DNA of 64,000 nucleotides from Sarcophilus harrisii. Taxonomy: Eukaryota; Chordata; Mammalia; Dasyuromorphia; Dasyuridae. Shown one piece after another: positions 23,226 to 35,045 of this stretch. The stretch covers positions 116,889,641 through 116,953,640 of the forward strand of contig NC_045428.1 in NCBI RefSeq assembly GCF_902635505.1. Direction: 5' to 3'. The notes under the pieces were generated by a model. The model made no database searches. It saw nothing but the letters and a program-made list of their open reading frames with translations, and was not told the origin of the DNA. Position numbers and translations under genes: made by a program. Numbering within the stretch: the stretch's first letter is position 1; every line of letters starts with the position of its first letter.

Positions 23226-23349
23226 AGTTAAATTAAAAGCACAAGAGATTTCAAAAAGGCAATGCACAATTAACTGCCAAATGAGTAATAGAGACAATAT
23301 GTTCTATATGAACTCAAAGGGAAGCAAGATCACTATGGGCTGTTGCAAG

Positions 23350-23990
23350 CCAAGATTATCTCTCTCATCCATCCTTTCCCTTCTACTCCCAATGCAATTA
23401 TTTGAATTCAGGACTTCATTACCCTTCTCTTGGATTACTGCCATAGACTACTAATTTGTATTTTTGCTTCTAGTTTATCCCTTATCAAATCTATCCTTAG
23501 CACAATTGCCCAAGTAAATTCCCTAATGTACTGCTCTGTTCGCATCACTCCTCCCTTCAAAAGCCTTCAATGGCTCCCTGTTGTCTACTAAATTAACTAT
23601 AAACTCCTGATACCAGCATTCAAAACCCACCACAATCTGGCTTCAATTTACCTTTCCAGTCTTACCTCCTACTATTCCTTTCACAACTTCACATTACTGT
23701 TAAACCAAATTACTCTGTCTCCCCTTCTCTTAAGGGGACTCTCTTGTCTTGGAATACACTCAATCCTGACTATCTCCATTTCCATCTGTTGAACTTCTGA
23801 AAAGGTCCAACTCAGGTGCCACTTGTCCCTATCTGACCCTTTAATGAAAGTGTCTTCACATTTCTCAGAGTTACTTTCTTGAATTTCTTGCCTTTCCCCT
23901 CCACTGGATGTTAAGTTCCTTGGTTCCAATGCCTATAAATTCTGAGAACCTAGCTCAGTGCTTAGCATATAGAAGATGATGAATGGATGA
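23350..23990 (+). mobile_element. L2 LINE 3' region
   Basis: 'cttctcttggattactgcca', 'aaaagccttcaatggctccc', 'aaattaactataaactcctg', 'cacaatctggcttcaattta', 'aacttctgaaaaggtccaac' and the tail 'cagtgcttagcatatagaag' follow L2 order closely. It is the best preserved L2 copy here. The C-terminal ORF has decayed. Confidence 0.8.
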
Positions 23991-24225
23991 ATATATTATA
24001 CCGAAAACCCTAAAAATGTCTTCAAAAATTATTAAGATATGTGAATGTGTGAATACACTTATAAGCCTTTGAAAGTCTTACCCTTTCCCATAACCATAAT
24101 AATCTATATACTTTTTTGATCAAATTTCCTTCAGTTCTTACCCAAAACTCTTATTAGCTTCAAGCTCTTATTTATAACTTCAAGATAATAGGTAAGTGCT
24201 GATTTGCAAAGCTGCCCTAATCTCT

Positions 24226-24272
24226 TGGTTCATAGTAGGTGCTTAATAAATGACTCTTGGTTGATTGATTTC
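24226..24272 (+). mobile_element. L2 3'-tail fragment
   Basis: 'catagtaggtgcttaataaa' then 'ttggttgattgatt'. Confidence 0.6.
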
Positions 24273-24611
24273 CCTAGGGATGTTAGAAGCTACCATCTCA
24301 TTTGCCTCCTACAATTTCTTTCCCAATAAGGTTAATGTCAGCTTTGTCAATATTTGTCAATTTGCCTAGAAGCATTGGGAGAAGAGGGTGCCCTTGAAGG
24401 AGTCCATTTAACAGAAACAACAATCAACTAGCAAAATGACCTCATTAAGTACATATCTTGACCTTGTCCCTTCCAATCCTTACCTACTCTGTCTCACCCC
24501 TGGATTATTTGTCCTGGTCTATACTTCAGGGCTGACTGATGCATTACACAGTATGAAAATATCAGTGCATGTGGCAGAGAAAAGATATCTCCATTCAGTT
24601 CCTAGGCAACT

Positions 24612-24885
24612 AGGTGACCCATAGATATAGAGCACTAGACTTGCAGTCAGGATGATCTGCCTCACATTTACTAGCTGTGAGACTCTGGCCAAATTCAATA
24701 ACAGATTGATAACCAATTTCATATCTTATTGTATGAGGACCAGTGCACTTAAGTCTAACAAAAATCATCATCAGCCTCATCATTTAAGATCTGTTTACCT
24801 CAGTTTCCCCAATATAAAATAGGGATAATCAGATGAGATTTTTGTAAAATGCTTAGCACAATGCCTTTATGTAAATGTTTATTCC
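24612..24885 (+). mobile_element. CORE-SINE with internal insertion
   Basis: The head 'gagcactagacttgcagtca' and 'tttactagctgtgagactct' are separated by ~90 bp of unrelated sequence from 'tgtttacctcagtttcccca' and 'aaaatgcttagcacaatgcc'. Confidence 0.6.
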
Positions 24886-26030
24886 CTTCCTCATTTAGAT
24901 TTGCTTTTACTATTGGAGCCTCTGAGAATGAAAATGACAGACTTTGTATTAATATAACAAGTTATGAAGCAAATTGCTTATCTATGTCTATTCATCATTC
25001 ACTAAAGTACACAAATTTCCTTCTTCCTTCAACGAATAACCCTCTGCACATAGGAGTGTGTCCTTTTAGTAGAGGCTCATTTTCTTTACAAGTTTCTTCT
25101 TCCATTTATTGACTTTCCATGCCAGAAATGCAAATGTTCCTCTGCCCTGCTCCATCCTCATTTTGCACACTGCAAATCTTTAATCCTTGGAATATATTGA
25201 ATTCTATTATATTTTTTGTTATATCAGTAAATACTCCAGGGGTGAACACCGAGTAAAGCAGTGAGACAAAAGGCTTTGAGCTATTCTTTTCTTCAATTTT
25301 TATCTAAATTTATAATTGAGTTTTTGTAAGTGATAGATGTGCCCTGGCATGTCACCTTTATCCCCATAATAAGAATCATGAATCCAGCTAAGGTCTAACT
25401 TGCTTTGCAAATTCAAGAAGTTCAATTGTTTTTACATATGTCAATTTTATGTCACTGACATTCCAAACCTATCTAATAAGCTGTCTGGAGCATTCAGTTC
25501 AGTCTAGTGGTGTGCAGAGTCCCCAAAGTAGATCAAAGGCAACAGCAATTACTCTGCTATTCCTTTTACTCTTGTTCCATCTTTAATCTCTCCAGTCTGA
25601 TAATAAAACAAGGATGGCTAATATGCCTTTTCAGCATAAACTACTTAAAGTACATGTGGACAATAATTGAAATAATATGTATTCTTCATATACTATTTTT
25701 TCTTTGCAGATTAAGGGGGAAAAAACTCTTTTGCAAGGCTATAGATTTCTCCCAGGAGGTTCTTCAGTGTTAAAGGGCTTGATAAAACCAGTACATTGTC
25801 CTCAAAAACTGAAGTTTATGGAGAACTTTATCTACTTTAAGTGATTCTTCATTTTGGACTCTGCATGGCTCTCCTCTCCGACAGTTAAACACCTATGAAT
25901 TCTGAGCCTCGATCCTCAAATCCTATGGTATATTCGGCTGCATCTAAACCAATGGACCTTTGGAAAATATATGTATCCCAGTTTCATACCTCAACTAATA
26001 CCAATAATCTGAAAATTGGTGAACAATGTT
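24886..26030. other. Unassigned sequence
   Basis: 1.1 kb, no family or gene recognised. Frames at 24849-25112 and 25507-25773 show no known domain. Confidence 0.45.
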
Positions 26031-26112
26031 ATCTAAATTGTGTACCTTTCTAGAAATCTTGAATAATTCTGATCTAAATTGTGTACCTTTCTAGAAATCT
26101 TGAATAATTCTG
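26031..26112. repeat. Perfect tandem duplication, 41 bp x 2
   Basis: Units 26031-26071 and 26072-26112 are identical base for base, with no spacer. Lack of divergence in a region of old repeats indicates a recent duplication. Confidence 0.95.
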
Positions 26113-26131
26113 TTGAATGTATGGAAAACAC

Positions 26132-26402
26132 AGGGGCAACTAGGTGGTGCACTGGATAGAGTATTGGGAATGGAATCAAAACTTGAGTTCAAATTTGACC
26201 TCAGATGTTTACTAGATCTGGGACCCTGGGCAAGTTATTTAACCCTGTTTGCCTCAGTTTTCTCATCTGTAAAATAATCCGTAAAATGTAAAATCTGCAA
26301 AATATAAAAAAGTCAAAATATTTCAGTATCTTTGCCAAGAAAAACCCAAATGGGATGTCAAAGAGTCAGGTACAATTGAAAATGACTGAAGAACAATGAC
26401 AT
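26132..26402 (+). mobile_element. RTE-tailed tRNA SINE, complete
   Basis: 'ggggcaactaggtggtgcac', 'ttgagttcaaatttgacctc', 'tttgcctcagttttctcatc', then an AT-rich expanded middle and the tail 'gtatctttgccaagaaaaac' + 'aaagagtcagg'. A 10-bp perfect target-site duplication (tggaaaacac) flanks it at 26122-26131 and 26403-26412. Confidence 0.88.
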
Positions 26403-27237
26403 TGGAAAACACTTTGGAAGACAGCCTTCAAGGTGTTTTCTGTTCTAGCAAATTAAAAACCTTTTATAATAAAAAAAAAATAAGGATAATGAGATTTTTC
26501 TTCTTTTTAACTTTTTTTGGTAAATGATGTGATAATAAAAATCTTCTCCACCACAGAATATCACCTTTGAAAATCGACTTTTTCTCTAACAATTCCTTCA
26601 TCAAGGATAGCCTCAATATTATGTATATATTATTCTTATTAAAAATTAAAATAAAAAATTTAAGGAAGCAAAGTTAGAATTTAGATTAGCATATATTAAT
26701 AATCTCTTTATTGTCTTTTTTGTTATTAATAAGTCCAAGTAAGGTGATTCCATTATACTTGATAATGAAAATATCTTTTCCATTTGTTTACTATGCTTCC
26801 ATTTTCATCATTTCATGATATTGGGGTGACTTTACTTAATTGAGTCTCTCACCAAAACTTGATTTAATCTAGTTTTTACTTCCTATTGTTTCTCTCTGCT
26901 TTACAAAGTAATCTTGTTCATAAGATTCTATCATCTTTCTCCATAAGATTTTATAAATGAGGTTATGTTCTAATCCACTACTCCCACTGGTTGCTGAAAT
27001 TCTCTACATTTGGCAAGAACGTAAAATATTTGCCAACTAAGATACTTCTTGTGCTCTATTGTTCTCTTCATTATGGCATTTCATTTAATTCAGTTAAACC
27101 TCTGCATAAAACTATTGTAGTCAGTAATTATATCCCTTTTCATTTCCCATTTTAATCATCACATTTTCTTGGATACAGCATATTATTTCATTGATATAGG
27201 AAACTTCCCAAAGAAGAAACACTTATTATTAATGCAG
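26403..27237. other. Unassigned AT-rich sequence
   Basis: No repeat or gene recognised; 26470-26481 is an A-rich run. Confidence 0.45.
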
Positions 27238-27500
27238 ATAGAAAGATATATCTATATTTAAATAGAGCTACATAGCTATAGATAAATATCAATATAGATC
27301 TACCTATTTCTATGTATATATAAATAGATATGCTTCCCATATATATATATGTATATAAATAACTATATATATACTTCCCATATATGTATATGTATATAGA
27401 TATGACTATAGATATATAGCTATATATCTATATCAATATGTAGATTTAGATATATACACCTATATATGCAACACACACACACACATACACATATACACAA
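27238..27500. repeat. AT-rich/(AC)n simple-repeat block
   Basis: Interleaved ata/tata/gata motifs followed by an (AC)n stretch (27470-27498). Several short copies of 'cttcccatatatatat'-like motifs suggest slippage and short duplications. Confidence 0.85.
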
Positions 27501-27799
27501 TGACTCACATAGTTTACTATAAGCAGAACACTTAGTAGCCAATTATTCTTAGGCTAATTAACTAAATAACATATCTTAGCCTCAATTTTCCAATCTGCAA
27601 AACAAATGTTACTATTTGTACTACTTACTTCAGAGGTCAATTGAGAGTGAAGAAAATGAACTATAAAAATATGAATTATTTTATAATAATTGACATTTAA
27701 TAATTAGTCATATGTCATAATTATTTATCACCATTTCATCAAACCTAGTTGTAAATTTCATGTAAGTAAAAGATAGAAATCAAAAATCCTATTCAGTAT

Positions 27800-27962
27800 A
27801 GATGAGATATATATGAGTGTATATGTATATGCAGACATATATGTAATATATGCCTGTATATATATAAATATATAAAATACTTATATTAAATATAAATATA
27901 TAAAATATATTATTATATAATATAATATATATTTATATATAAATAAATACATTTTTTACATA
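27800..27962. repeat. (TA)n-rich low-complexity block
   Basis: Imperfect tatata/ataaat tracts over about 160 bp. Confidence 0.85.
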
Positions 27963-29107
27963 TATACAATCTTTTTTTGCTTCTTGCTTTTCCCAATTTT
28001 GAAAAGTAAAATAAAAAGTCACAGGTAGAATTTAGCATAAGTTAGACCAAAAGCTTTGGATGACATAGACTTATTAATTTTCTCTGTACACATATGGCTT
28101 GTTTCTTAAAAGCCCATATAGCTGCTCAAACATGCATAACATTGGATCTCAATATAGAAAATTGAAAGCCAGCCATTGAAATATTATAAGCCTTTGAGAA
28201 AGGGACACGCCAACTCTGTTTTCCTCAGAAACAGGTGAGTTTGATCTTGCTATGTTGTTCAGAAGCAGGAGATACAAGCACTCAGCATGTCACCCACACT
28301 GAAATTTCAGAAGGAGGAATATTTTGCAATCTCATTTGTTTTGCATGTCCTATTATAGACGGAATGGCCATTGAGCACAGATCAAGCTTCCTTTTATGCT
28401 CTATGTGGGATCGACTGCCCTGCCAGCATTCAATAAATAATTTCTTAGGAATAAGTTACATGTACATAGCAATCACCCACTAGGACCTGTAGTTGTATAG
28501 TAATAGGTTTTCCACAGTGTTAAAGTAATCCTAAATCTTATCATGACAATATCTCTGTTCTATTAAGGCTATGTTTATTTAAATCTTAACCTGAATCACT
28601 GTGAGTCAATTTCTCCTTGCAGCTCTAAGCAACATTAAGAGAGTAGATAGATGGTCATCATAGCTAAATTCTACACACAGATGTGGTCGAAGTGTCTGGG
28701 CTGTGAAATTTCAGGAAGAGAAGAATATCTGAGGGATTCCTGGACTGTTTCTTCATTGCATGACTTATGCTTAAATCTCGTTTAAGTCAGAAAATGAAAT
28801 TTTTTTTAGAGGCATCTGTCCAACTGCTGTATAATGTCTATCATAAAGAAAGTCACTTTGTTTTTTTTTAATCAAGATAACTTGGCAATTCAAAAAGTGT
28901 TCCTAATCTTCTTCATTACTTCCACTAGCCAGTGCAGGCTTCCAGCTGACTGGATAGTAGGATCGGTGCAATTTGCTGTATTTTTTTAGAATATTAGAAA
29001 CATATTTTACAATTTGAAACTAATTCTACGGTTATAAGAAATGATACTTGATTCTCTTCAGAAGTCAGAGAATTTAACTGTAAAGGGGACCTTTAGAGAT
29101 CATCAGA
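27963..29107. other. Unassigned; contains a strong donor-like site
   Basis: Nothing repeat-like recognised. A consensus 5' splice motif cag|gtgagt is at 28232-28240, preceded by a pyrimidine-rich 'tctgttttcctcag'. No known coding sequence adjoins it, so this is only a hint of a possible noncoding exon. Confidence 0.3.
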
Positions 29108-29222
29108 TTTGTTCAATTCAACAAATATTTATTAAATAATCTACTGTGAACAGGGGCTAGAGTAAATACAAAGTGAAGATAAGGCTTAGTCTATGTCCTA
29201 TGGCACTTATAGTCTGCTAACA
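29108..29222 (+). repeat. Repeat A fragment (5' part)
   Basis: 'aacaaatatttattaaataa', 'gaacaggggctagagtaaat' and 'atggcacttatagtctgcta'. Confidence 0.5.
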
Positions 29223-29664
29223 CAAATAATATATGCTTCAATTATGTTTTATACATTGATATTTTGATGGATCTTTAATCTTATTAATGCTGTTATTCCC
29301 TCCCCTACGCCATGCTTTATTAGCCTGAGATGCTTGCCAATATCCTATAAATATTAAAATCCAACATATTTGTCTGCCTCTTGCTCATTTTAGGTTTTTG
29401 AGCTTGGTTTGGTTTGGTTGGATACCAGGACAACTTCCATGATACTGGCTTTACCTCTGTTGCGTTCATTCTAACTCCATTTGCTTTTCTAGACCCTTAA
29501 AGCTATCTTTGACACTGCTTTCTTATGCACAAATTATTCCTATCTTGTTGCCTACTTTCAGTCAAGATTCTCTTTGTTATCATTTGAGTCACTTGCATCA
29601 TGATTCTTTAGAGATGATGATATTTCATGATTTACAAGACATTTAAAATCAGCAAGAACATGAA
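29223..29664. other. Unassigned sequence
   Basis: About 440 bp with no recognised element. Confidence 0.5.
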
Positions 29665-30320
29665 TGTCAATCAATAACCTATTCTGGGCCAGGCACTGTG
29701 CTGAGATTGGAAGACACACATAAAAAAGTCAAAAAATTGTCCCTCCTCTCAAAGGAATTCACAGCTGATAATATGCAACAACTCTTTTCAAGCAAAATAT
29801 ATAAAGGATAAAATGGAGAGAACTCAAAGGGGATGTGCCAAGATTAAGAGGCCCAGAAAAGGCTATTTACAGAAGGTAAGATGTTAAAAAGACTTGAAGG
29901 AAGCTGCAGAAATTAGGAGTTAGAGGGAGATAATTAAAGGCTTAGTGAGAGAAAAGCTCCAAGTCCAGAGATGTAATGTTGTATACAAGAAACAATTAGG
30001 AGGCACTGGATTGCAAAGTATATGCAGAGCAGTAAGGTATAAAAAGACTGAAAAGGTAGGAAGGAGAAAGGGTTATAAAGGACTTTAAAAGCCAAATAGA
30101 GGGTTTTATATTTAATCCTAGAGATCACACAAATCCAAAAAAAATCAAATAAAATCAAGTAATTTATTGGATAGGAGAGGAGAGGTGATATGGTTGTATT
30201 TTCTCTTTAGGGGGATCACTTTGACAGCTAAGTGAAAGACTAATTAGAGAGACCAATCAGAAAGTTATTTCACTAGTACCCCTATGAGGTAATAAGAGCC
30301 TTCACTGGGATGGTGATTGT
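29665..30320 (+). repeat. Repeat A, longest copy in the window
   Basis: Sections in order: 'gggccaggcactgtgctgag'; 'aaggaattcacagctgataa'; 'agacttgaaggaagctgcag'; 'agtaaggtataaaaagactg'; 'aaaggactttaaaagccaaa'; 'ggatcactttgacagctaag'. The same order recurs at 10694, 35110 and 38595. I recognise the pattern as an old dispersed repeat but cannot assign a family. No terminal inverted repeats, poly(A) or coding frame are evident. Confidence 0.65.
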
Positions 30321-30394
30321 GTCAAAGAAGAAAAAGAAGGCCTGGAGAACTTGAAGGATGTTAAGGAGATGGAAACAACTGATTTAAATTTGTT

Positions 30395-30838
30395 CAGCAT
30401 TCAAAACTCTTCCTAATCTAGCCTCCTGCCCTTCCAGTCTCCTTACACCTTACATCCCAAGTTGTACTCTTTGAGCCAATGACACCACCTCTTAACTGTT
30501 CCAAGAAGAAGATGCTAAAATCTCTGAGTGAGAATTCTCTCTGGCTCTCTCCTCCTCTGACTACTGACCTCCCTGATCTCCTTGAAGTCCCAACAAAAAT
30601 CCCATCTTTTCCAGGAATCTTTCCTCAATCCCTTATACTTTTAGTGCCTTCCCTCTTTTAATTATTTCCTATTTATTCCAAATATAGCTTGTTTTGTATA
30701 TATTTGTTTGCATGATGTCTCCCTCATTAGATTGTAAGTTCCTTAAGGACAAAAATGACCTTTTTGCCTCTTTTTATATTCTCAGCATTTACCACAGTGG
30801 CTGACATAGATATTTAATCAATGTTGATTGATTCTCCT
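30395..30838 (+). mobile_element. L2 LINE 3' end
   Basis: 'gcattcaaaactcttcctaa', 'tctccttgaagtcccaacaa', 'ttagattgtaagttccttaa', 'cacagtggctgacatagata' and 'caatgttgattgattc' follow L2 order to its terminus. Confidence 0.8.
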
Positions 30839-30839
30839 A

Positions 30840-31264
30840 TAGGACTTTTAAAAATGTTTTCCAATCACTGACCTCTTTTCATCCAAGAAGTGTTTACATG
30901 ACCCCCAGGTAGATAAGCATACAAAATAAGTATACAAATCAAATATTCACTAATAACAAATCATAAAGTTGTTATTATATAATAAACCATAACTAATGTA
31001 TTGATATAAGTAATATATTAACACATTAATAATATATTAATATATTATGTCATTATATGTATCATATAATATATTATATTATCATATATAATATATATTG
31101 TGTATAAAATATATTGTAAATAAAATATATAAAAAGTATATAATATATATGATAATATAATTGATAATTATTAATAATAATAATAATAAATTCTATTTCA
31201 TGACTCCTATATTTAGTTACAAGATTATATATGGGGTCAAGAACCACAGTTTAAGAAGCTGGGA
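30840..31264 (+). mobile_element. Non-autonomous hAT-like transposon with internal AT expansion
   Basis: The left arm is 'taggacttttaaaaatg...cactgacctcttttcatcc', then 'tgacccccaggtagataagc'. The right arm is 'ttcatgactcctatatttag', 'tatatggggtcaagaaccac' and 'agtttaagaagctg'. The ends resemble the 'cttcttaaactgtgggtcgtgaccc' class of marsupial hAT MITEs. Between the arms, 30955-31195 is an AT microsatellite. Confidence 0.6.
30955..31195. repeat. AT-rich microsatellite inside the hAT MITE
   Basis: About 240 bp of atat/tatta/aataat motifs, ending in an (AAT)n run. Confidence 0.85.
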
Positions 31265-31267
31265 TCA

Positions 31268-31575
31268 GAATGAGGACTAGGGGGACTGAATGTGGATCAC
31301 AACATAGTATTTTCACTTTTGTTGTCGTTCTTTGCTTCCTTATTTTTTTTTCTTATTTTTTCCCTTTTGATCTGATTTTTCTTGTGCAGCATGATAAAGG
31401 TAGAGATATGTTTAGAAGAATTGCACATGTTTAACCTATACTAGACTACTTGCTGTCTAGAGAAGGGAGGAGAAGAGAGGGAGAAAAATTTGGAATACAA
31501 TATTTTTTTGCAAGGGTGAATGTTGAAAATTATCTTTGCATGTATTTTGAAAAAAGAAAAGTTATAATAATAATA
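31268..31575 (+). mobile_element. L1 3' UTR
   Basis: 'ctgaatgtggatcacaacat', 'ttttgatctgatttttcttg', 'ctatactagactacttgctg', a GGA-rich block and 'gaatgttgaaaattatcttt'. This is the same 3' UTR type as the L1 ending at 19367. An (AAT/AAG)n tail follows (31565-31588). Confidence 0.85.
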
Positions 31576-31734
31576 ATAAGAAGAAGAAACTAGGATTTAT
31601 AGAGCCTAAGGAAACATGTACTGATCAACTAACTCAGTGGACTTTCTAACTAACAATACACTGTAAACTGAGCAACACATATTCTTCATTCACTTGGTTT
31701 TTTCTGTGTTAATTGCTAGGCTGATTTGTTAGGA

Positions 31735-31862
31735 CAGAAGTATAAAACACAATGGCCCACAGCCATCAACATTACTGAGTGCTGCCAAACTAGGTTAAAA
31801 TGAAATTGAACAATATTTGACAAAATAATAAAAATATAATAAAACAGATAATATTAGGTTTG
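31735..31862 (-). mobile_element. hAT MITE fragment
   Basis: Reverse orientation of the element at 6240-6441. It begins at the terminus 'cagaagtataaaacac' and reads 'gagtgctgccaaactagg', 'ttaaaatgaaattg' and 'ataataaaacagataata'. The other end is missing. Confidence 0.6.
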
Positions 31863-32017
31863 GGAGATTCTTGTGCTGTTTTTATTTGAATTTGAGACTA
31901 TTGTCAAGCATTATCAAGTCTTATTGAGATATATAGATACTCCCAGATTTCAGCTCTTTCAGATTAATAAGCACAATGTCATTCATAAATGGTAGCCTCT
32001 AGATTATCATCTAAACT

Positions 32018-32165
32018 AGGGCATCTCAATCTTTGTGTCAACAAGGATTTCAGCAGGATGGTGAAATCTATGGAGCCTTTCCTAGAATAATGTTGTTAAA
32101 TATATAAAATAAATACCCCAAAATACAAAAGAAATCAATTGCATTTAAAAACAATCATCCAACTA
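32018..32165 (+). mobile_element. hAT-type (Charlie-like) DNA transposon fragment
   Basis: 'ctcaatctttgtgtcaacaa', 'ggtgaaatctatggagcctt', 'agaataatgttgttaaatat' and 'aaaagaaatcaattgcattt' match in order a mammalian hAT-type repeat I know from consensus ('gtgtcatggaccc ... gtgaagcctatggacccctt'). Only one arm is present. Confidence 0.6.
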
Positions 32166-32729
32166 TTTGCCTATTTAAGAAGTGGGGATTGATAGTTTAT
32201 CCTTCTATTTAGACTCTGGACAGGACATTTTCCATAAGACTTTTGATAAATATATCTACCTACTTTATTCTTTACATGGTATTAAATAATTGGAAGAAAG
32301 TTCTCTCAGTAATGGTGTCTAAATAGGAATATTCTACAAGCTTGCCATACATATTCAAAACACATTGTTTGAGTAGCTCCTTTAAAACAATTTTGTTCAT
32401 CTAAGTCAATATTTTTTGTCATCAATAAGTAAATCACTTAGGTCTTACATTATCTATACCTCTGACAAAAATAGGATCTGTGGTAGAAATTTGTCTTATG
32501 AAAGTATTCAGTTTCCTTTTCATATTTTCATCTGACACACCCAATTCATCTGTATGACCACTGTCACAAAGACTTTTTATTTTATTTATGCTATCTGGGT
32601 TTGTATCACATTCATTTCTGGAATTTTTTTTCCCTTCCCCTCATGAGCCCAATGAGTCTTACCATATTTAAAAGAAAAGTGGGGGGAGGGGAAGAGAAAG
32701 GGAGAGAATAGTTAACTAAAGACAGCTCC
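32166..32729. other. Unassigned sequence
   Basis: 560 bp, no recognised element. Confidence 0.5.
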
Positions 32730-33182
32730 CAGATCAAACATGTTTGAAAGCATATGCAAGATTCCAAACCTATAGACCTCATTCTCCATTAAAGAAGAGA
32801 GAATTTTTCATCTGAGGTCAAGATTGGCCATTACAATTACATAGCATTCAGTTTAAATTTTGCTGTTTTATTTGCATTGCTGGAATTATTGTGTATGTTT
32901 TTTTAGGTTCTGGTTAATTCATTCTTCATCCATTCAAGCAGGTCTTCACATGTTCTCTGAATGTCTCATATTCTAATTCTTAAAACTGCATTTCTTTATA
33001 TTTATATAAGATAAATTGTCATCACTCCCACCCACTCTGTTTCTAGTTCTTTGAAATCATAGAAGGTGCTGCTCTGAATATTTGGTCTTTCCATTTGTGT
33101 TCAGCCTGTGTCAAAAATATTGTATGTTTAGTCATTTTTTTGCATTGTTCCAATTATTTTCCAGAATGGTTGAACTAATTCA
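32730..33182 (-). mobile_element. L1 fragment (older family), ORF2 end and 3' UTR
   Basis: On the plus strand, 'ccagaatggttgaactaatt' and 'cacagttcccccaacagtat' are the complement of the ORF2 segment with WxxxFWK-type sequence. 'gttctggttaattcattctt' and 'ctctgaatgtctcatattct' are the complement of the SEMSR-type region. Decayed. Confidence 0.7.
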
Positions 33183-33221
33183 CAGTTCCCCCAACAGTAT
33201 ACAGGAATACCTTTCTTTTGA

Positions 33222-33740
33222 AAACTTCTTCAAAATTGATCTCCCTGGCTTCCTTTACCTTCCAGTGAAATCCTACCTTCTACAGGAAGCCTTCTGCAAC
33301 TTCTCTTAATCTTATTCAATTATTTTCCTATTCATCTTGTATATGGCTTGCTTTGTATTATTGTATTGTTATATGCTTTAATTGTTGTCTTCTCCCATTA
33401 GATTGTAAAACGATTTTTTTTTTTTTTTTTTTTTTGTAATCCCAGTGTTTAGCACAGTTCTCTTGTCATTCAGAGTGACCCATTTAGCGTTTTCTCAGAA
33501 AGATACTATAGTGGTTTGTCATTTCACACACACACACACACACCCAGTTCATTTTATAGACAAAGAAACTGAGGCAAACAGGATTGAGGGATTTGCCCAG
33601 CGTCACATAGCTAATGTTTGAGGTTATATTTGAACTGAGTAAGAGGAGTCTTACTGACAGACTATGTCTATCCACTTGTGCCACTTAGTAGTCCATTTAG
33701 CATATAATAGGTGCATAAAAATATTGATTATATCTTTTTA
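33222..33740 (+). mobile_element. L2 LINE 3' end, split by a SINE
   Basis: 'gcttcctttaccttccagtg', 'tacaggaagccttctgcaac', 'cccattagattgtaaaacg', a poly(T) expansion (33414-33435) and 'gtgtttagcacagttct' precede the SINE. 'tagcatataataggtgcata' and 'aaatattgattat' continue the L2 tail after it. Confidence 0.75.
33472..33692 (-). mobile_element. RTE-tailed SINE nested in L2
   Basis: The plus strand shows 'tatagtggtttgtcatttca', a (CA)n run (33525-33543), 'gacaaagaaactgaggcaaa', 'gcgtcacatagctaatg' and 'ttgtgccacttagtag', the complement of an RTE-tailed SINE. It separates two consecutive pieces of L2. Confidence 0.75.
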
Positions 33741-34429
33741 CTAGAAAAATCTAACAGAGATGGACTAGTAGTTATTTGTGGCTTTTCTATAAACTGTCAT
33801 CACTTTTTCATTCTTTTGGGCTCTTCTTGAGATATCTTAAATTCAATTCCCTAACTACATTTTAAATTACTTAAGCTGAGCATAAATCATTTTTGTGTAT
33901 TCAATCAATCTAGCCAATTTCCCTCATTTCATTTACACATGAAATTTTGGGTACTGAGATACTTGAATCCAATTGTGGCAGTCCCATTGTCATCAATGAT
34001 AAAAATAGGCTCCAATAGAAATATTGACCAGTCTGTTCCATTTCACATTTTTTTTCCTAATGTAATTTATAAGTGTTCTTAAAATAATCTAACTTTGAAT
34101 GATCTTACATCAATCTTGCTACAGGATTATTGTCTCTTCAACTGCTTTTCATCTGTCTTTTATTTTTGGACATTGTTTATAAATTTCCATTATCTTCTCA
34201 TGTAATATTTTGCAAATAAGCCGATATGAATTGGCATTGCCCTCAATTCCAAAGTATCTTTAGTTAGCAAATAGATTAACCATTTGTTGGTTAAGTTTCT
34301 AGGCTCTTTTATTTTCCAAGTTTTGCACAACTATTGATTAAAATTCTATGAGGAATGCCTATACTCAATGTCTTTATAACATCTTAACCCACTTTCCATT
34401 TCTGAGTCAATAGCTTGTATAAATAGATT
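33741..34429. other. Unassigned sequence
   Basis: 690 bp of AT-rich sequence; no family recognised. Confidence 0.45.
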
Positions 34430-35045
34430 GGATTCCCTCAAAATGGCAAAGATGATTAAAAAAGAAATAGCTGATAATACTGTTGGTGAAGTTGTAGATT
34501 GAAAAAACAGGAACTATTCAAGAAATGTCATTAAATGCTTTAACTCATTTGGTTCAGCATTCCCATAAACTCCTTGGGGGCCAAAAAAACAAAAGGAAAG
34601 GAGCCCATATTTATGAAAATATTCATAGAGGCACTTTTTCAGAACCAAAAAAAACCAACAACCTGGTAACAAAATGAGCATCCATTATTGAGCAAAGGTT
34701 GAGCAAATTGTGATATAGAAATATACAATAATGAAAAATTATTGTGTTGTGAGAAATAATGAATTCAGAAAAATATAAGAATTATTTGTGTGAACTAATG
34801 CATGGCAAAGCAAGCAGGACTCAAACAATACACATAGAATGACAATGTAAATGAAAACCATGCTAAAAGGCAGATGAATTCAGATTAAATTCAGTGACAT
34901 TTTAATCTCAGAGCTCAGATGCTAAAATCAACTTTCCTCCAGTCAGTAGAGAAGTAAAGGACTTTAGGCATCAACCATCACACAAACTGTCAGATGTAGT
35001 TGCTGTATCAATTATTTTTGCACAATAGTTTTTCCTTTTTTTCAC
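34430..35045 (+). mobile_element. L1 ORF2 C-terminal region and 3' UTR (older family)
   Basis: 'actgttggtgaagttgtaga', 'aatattcatagaggcacttt', 'gaacaaatgcatggcaaag'-like sequence, then 'cattattgagcaaaggttga' and 'atgcatggcaaagcaagcag' follow L1 order. The frame is lost. Confidence 0.7.
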
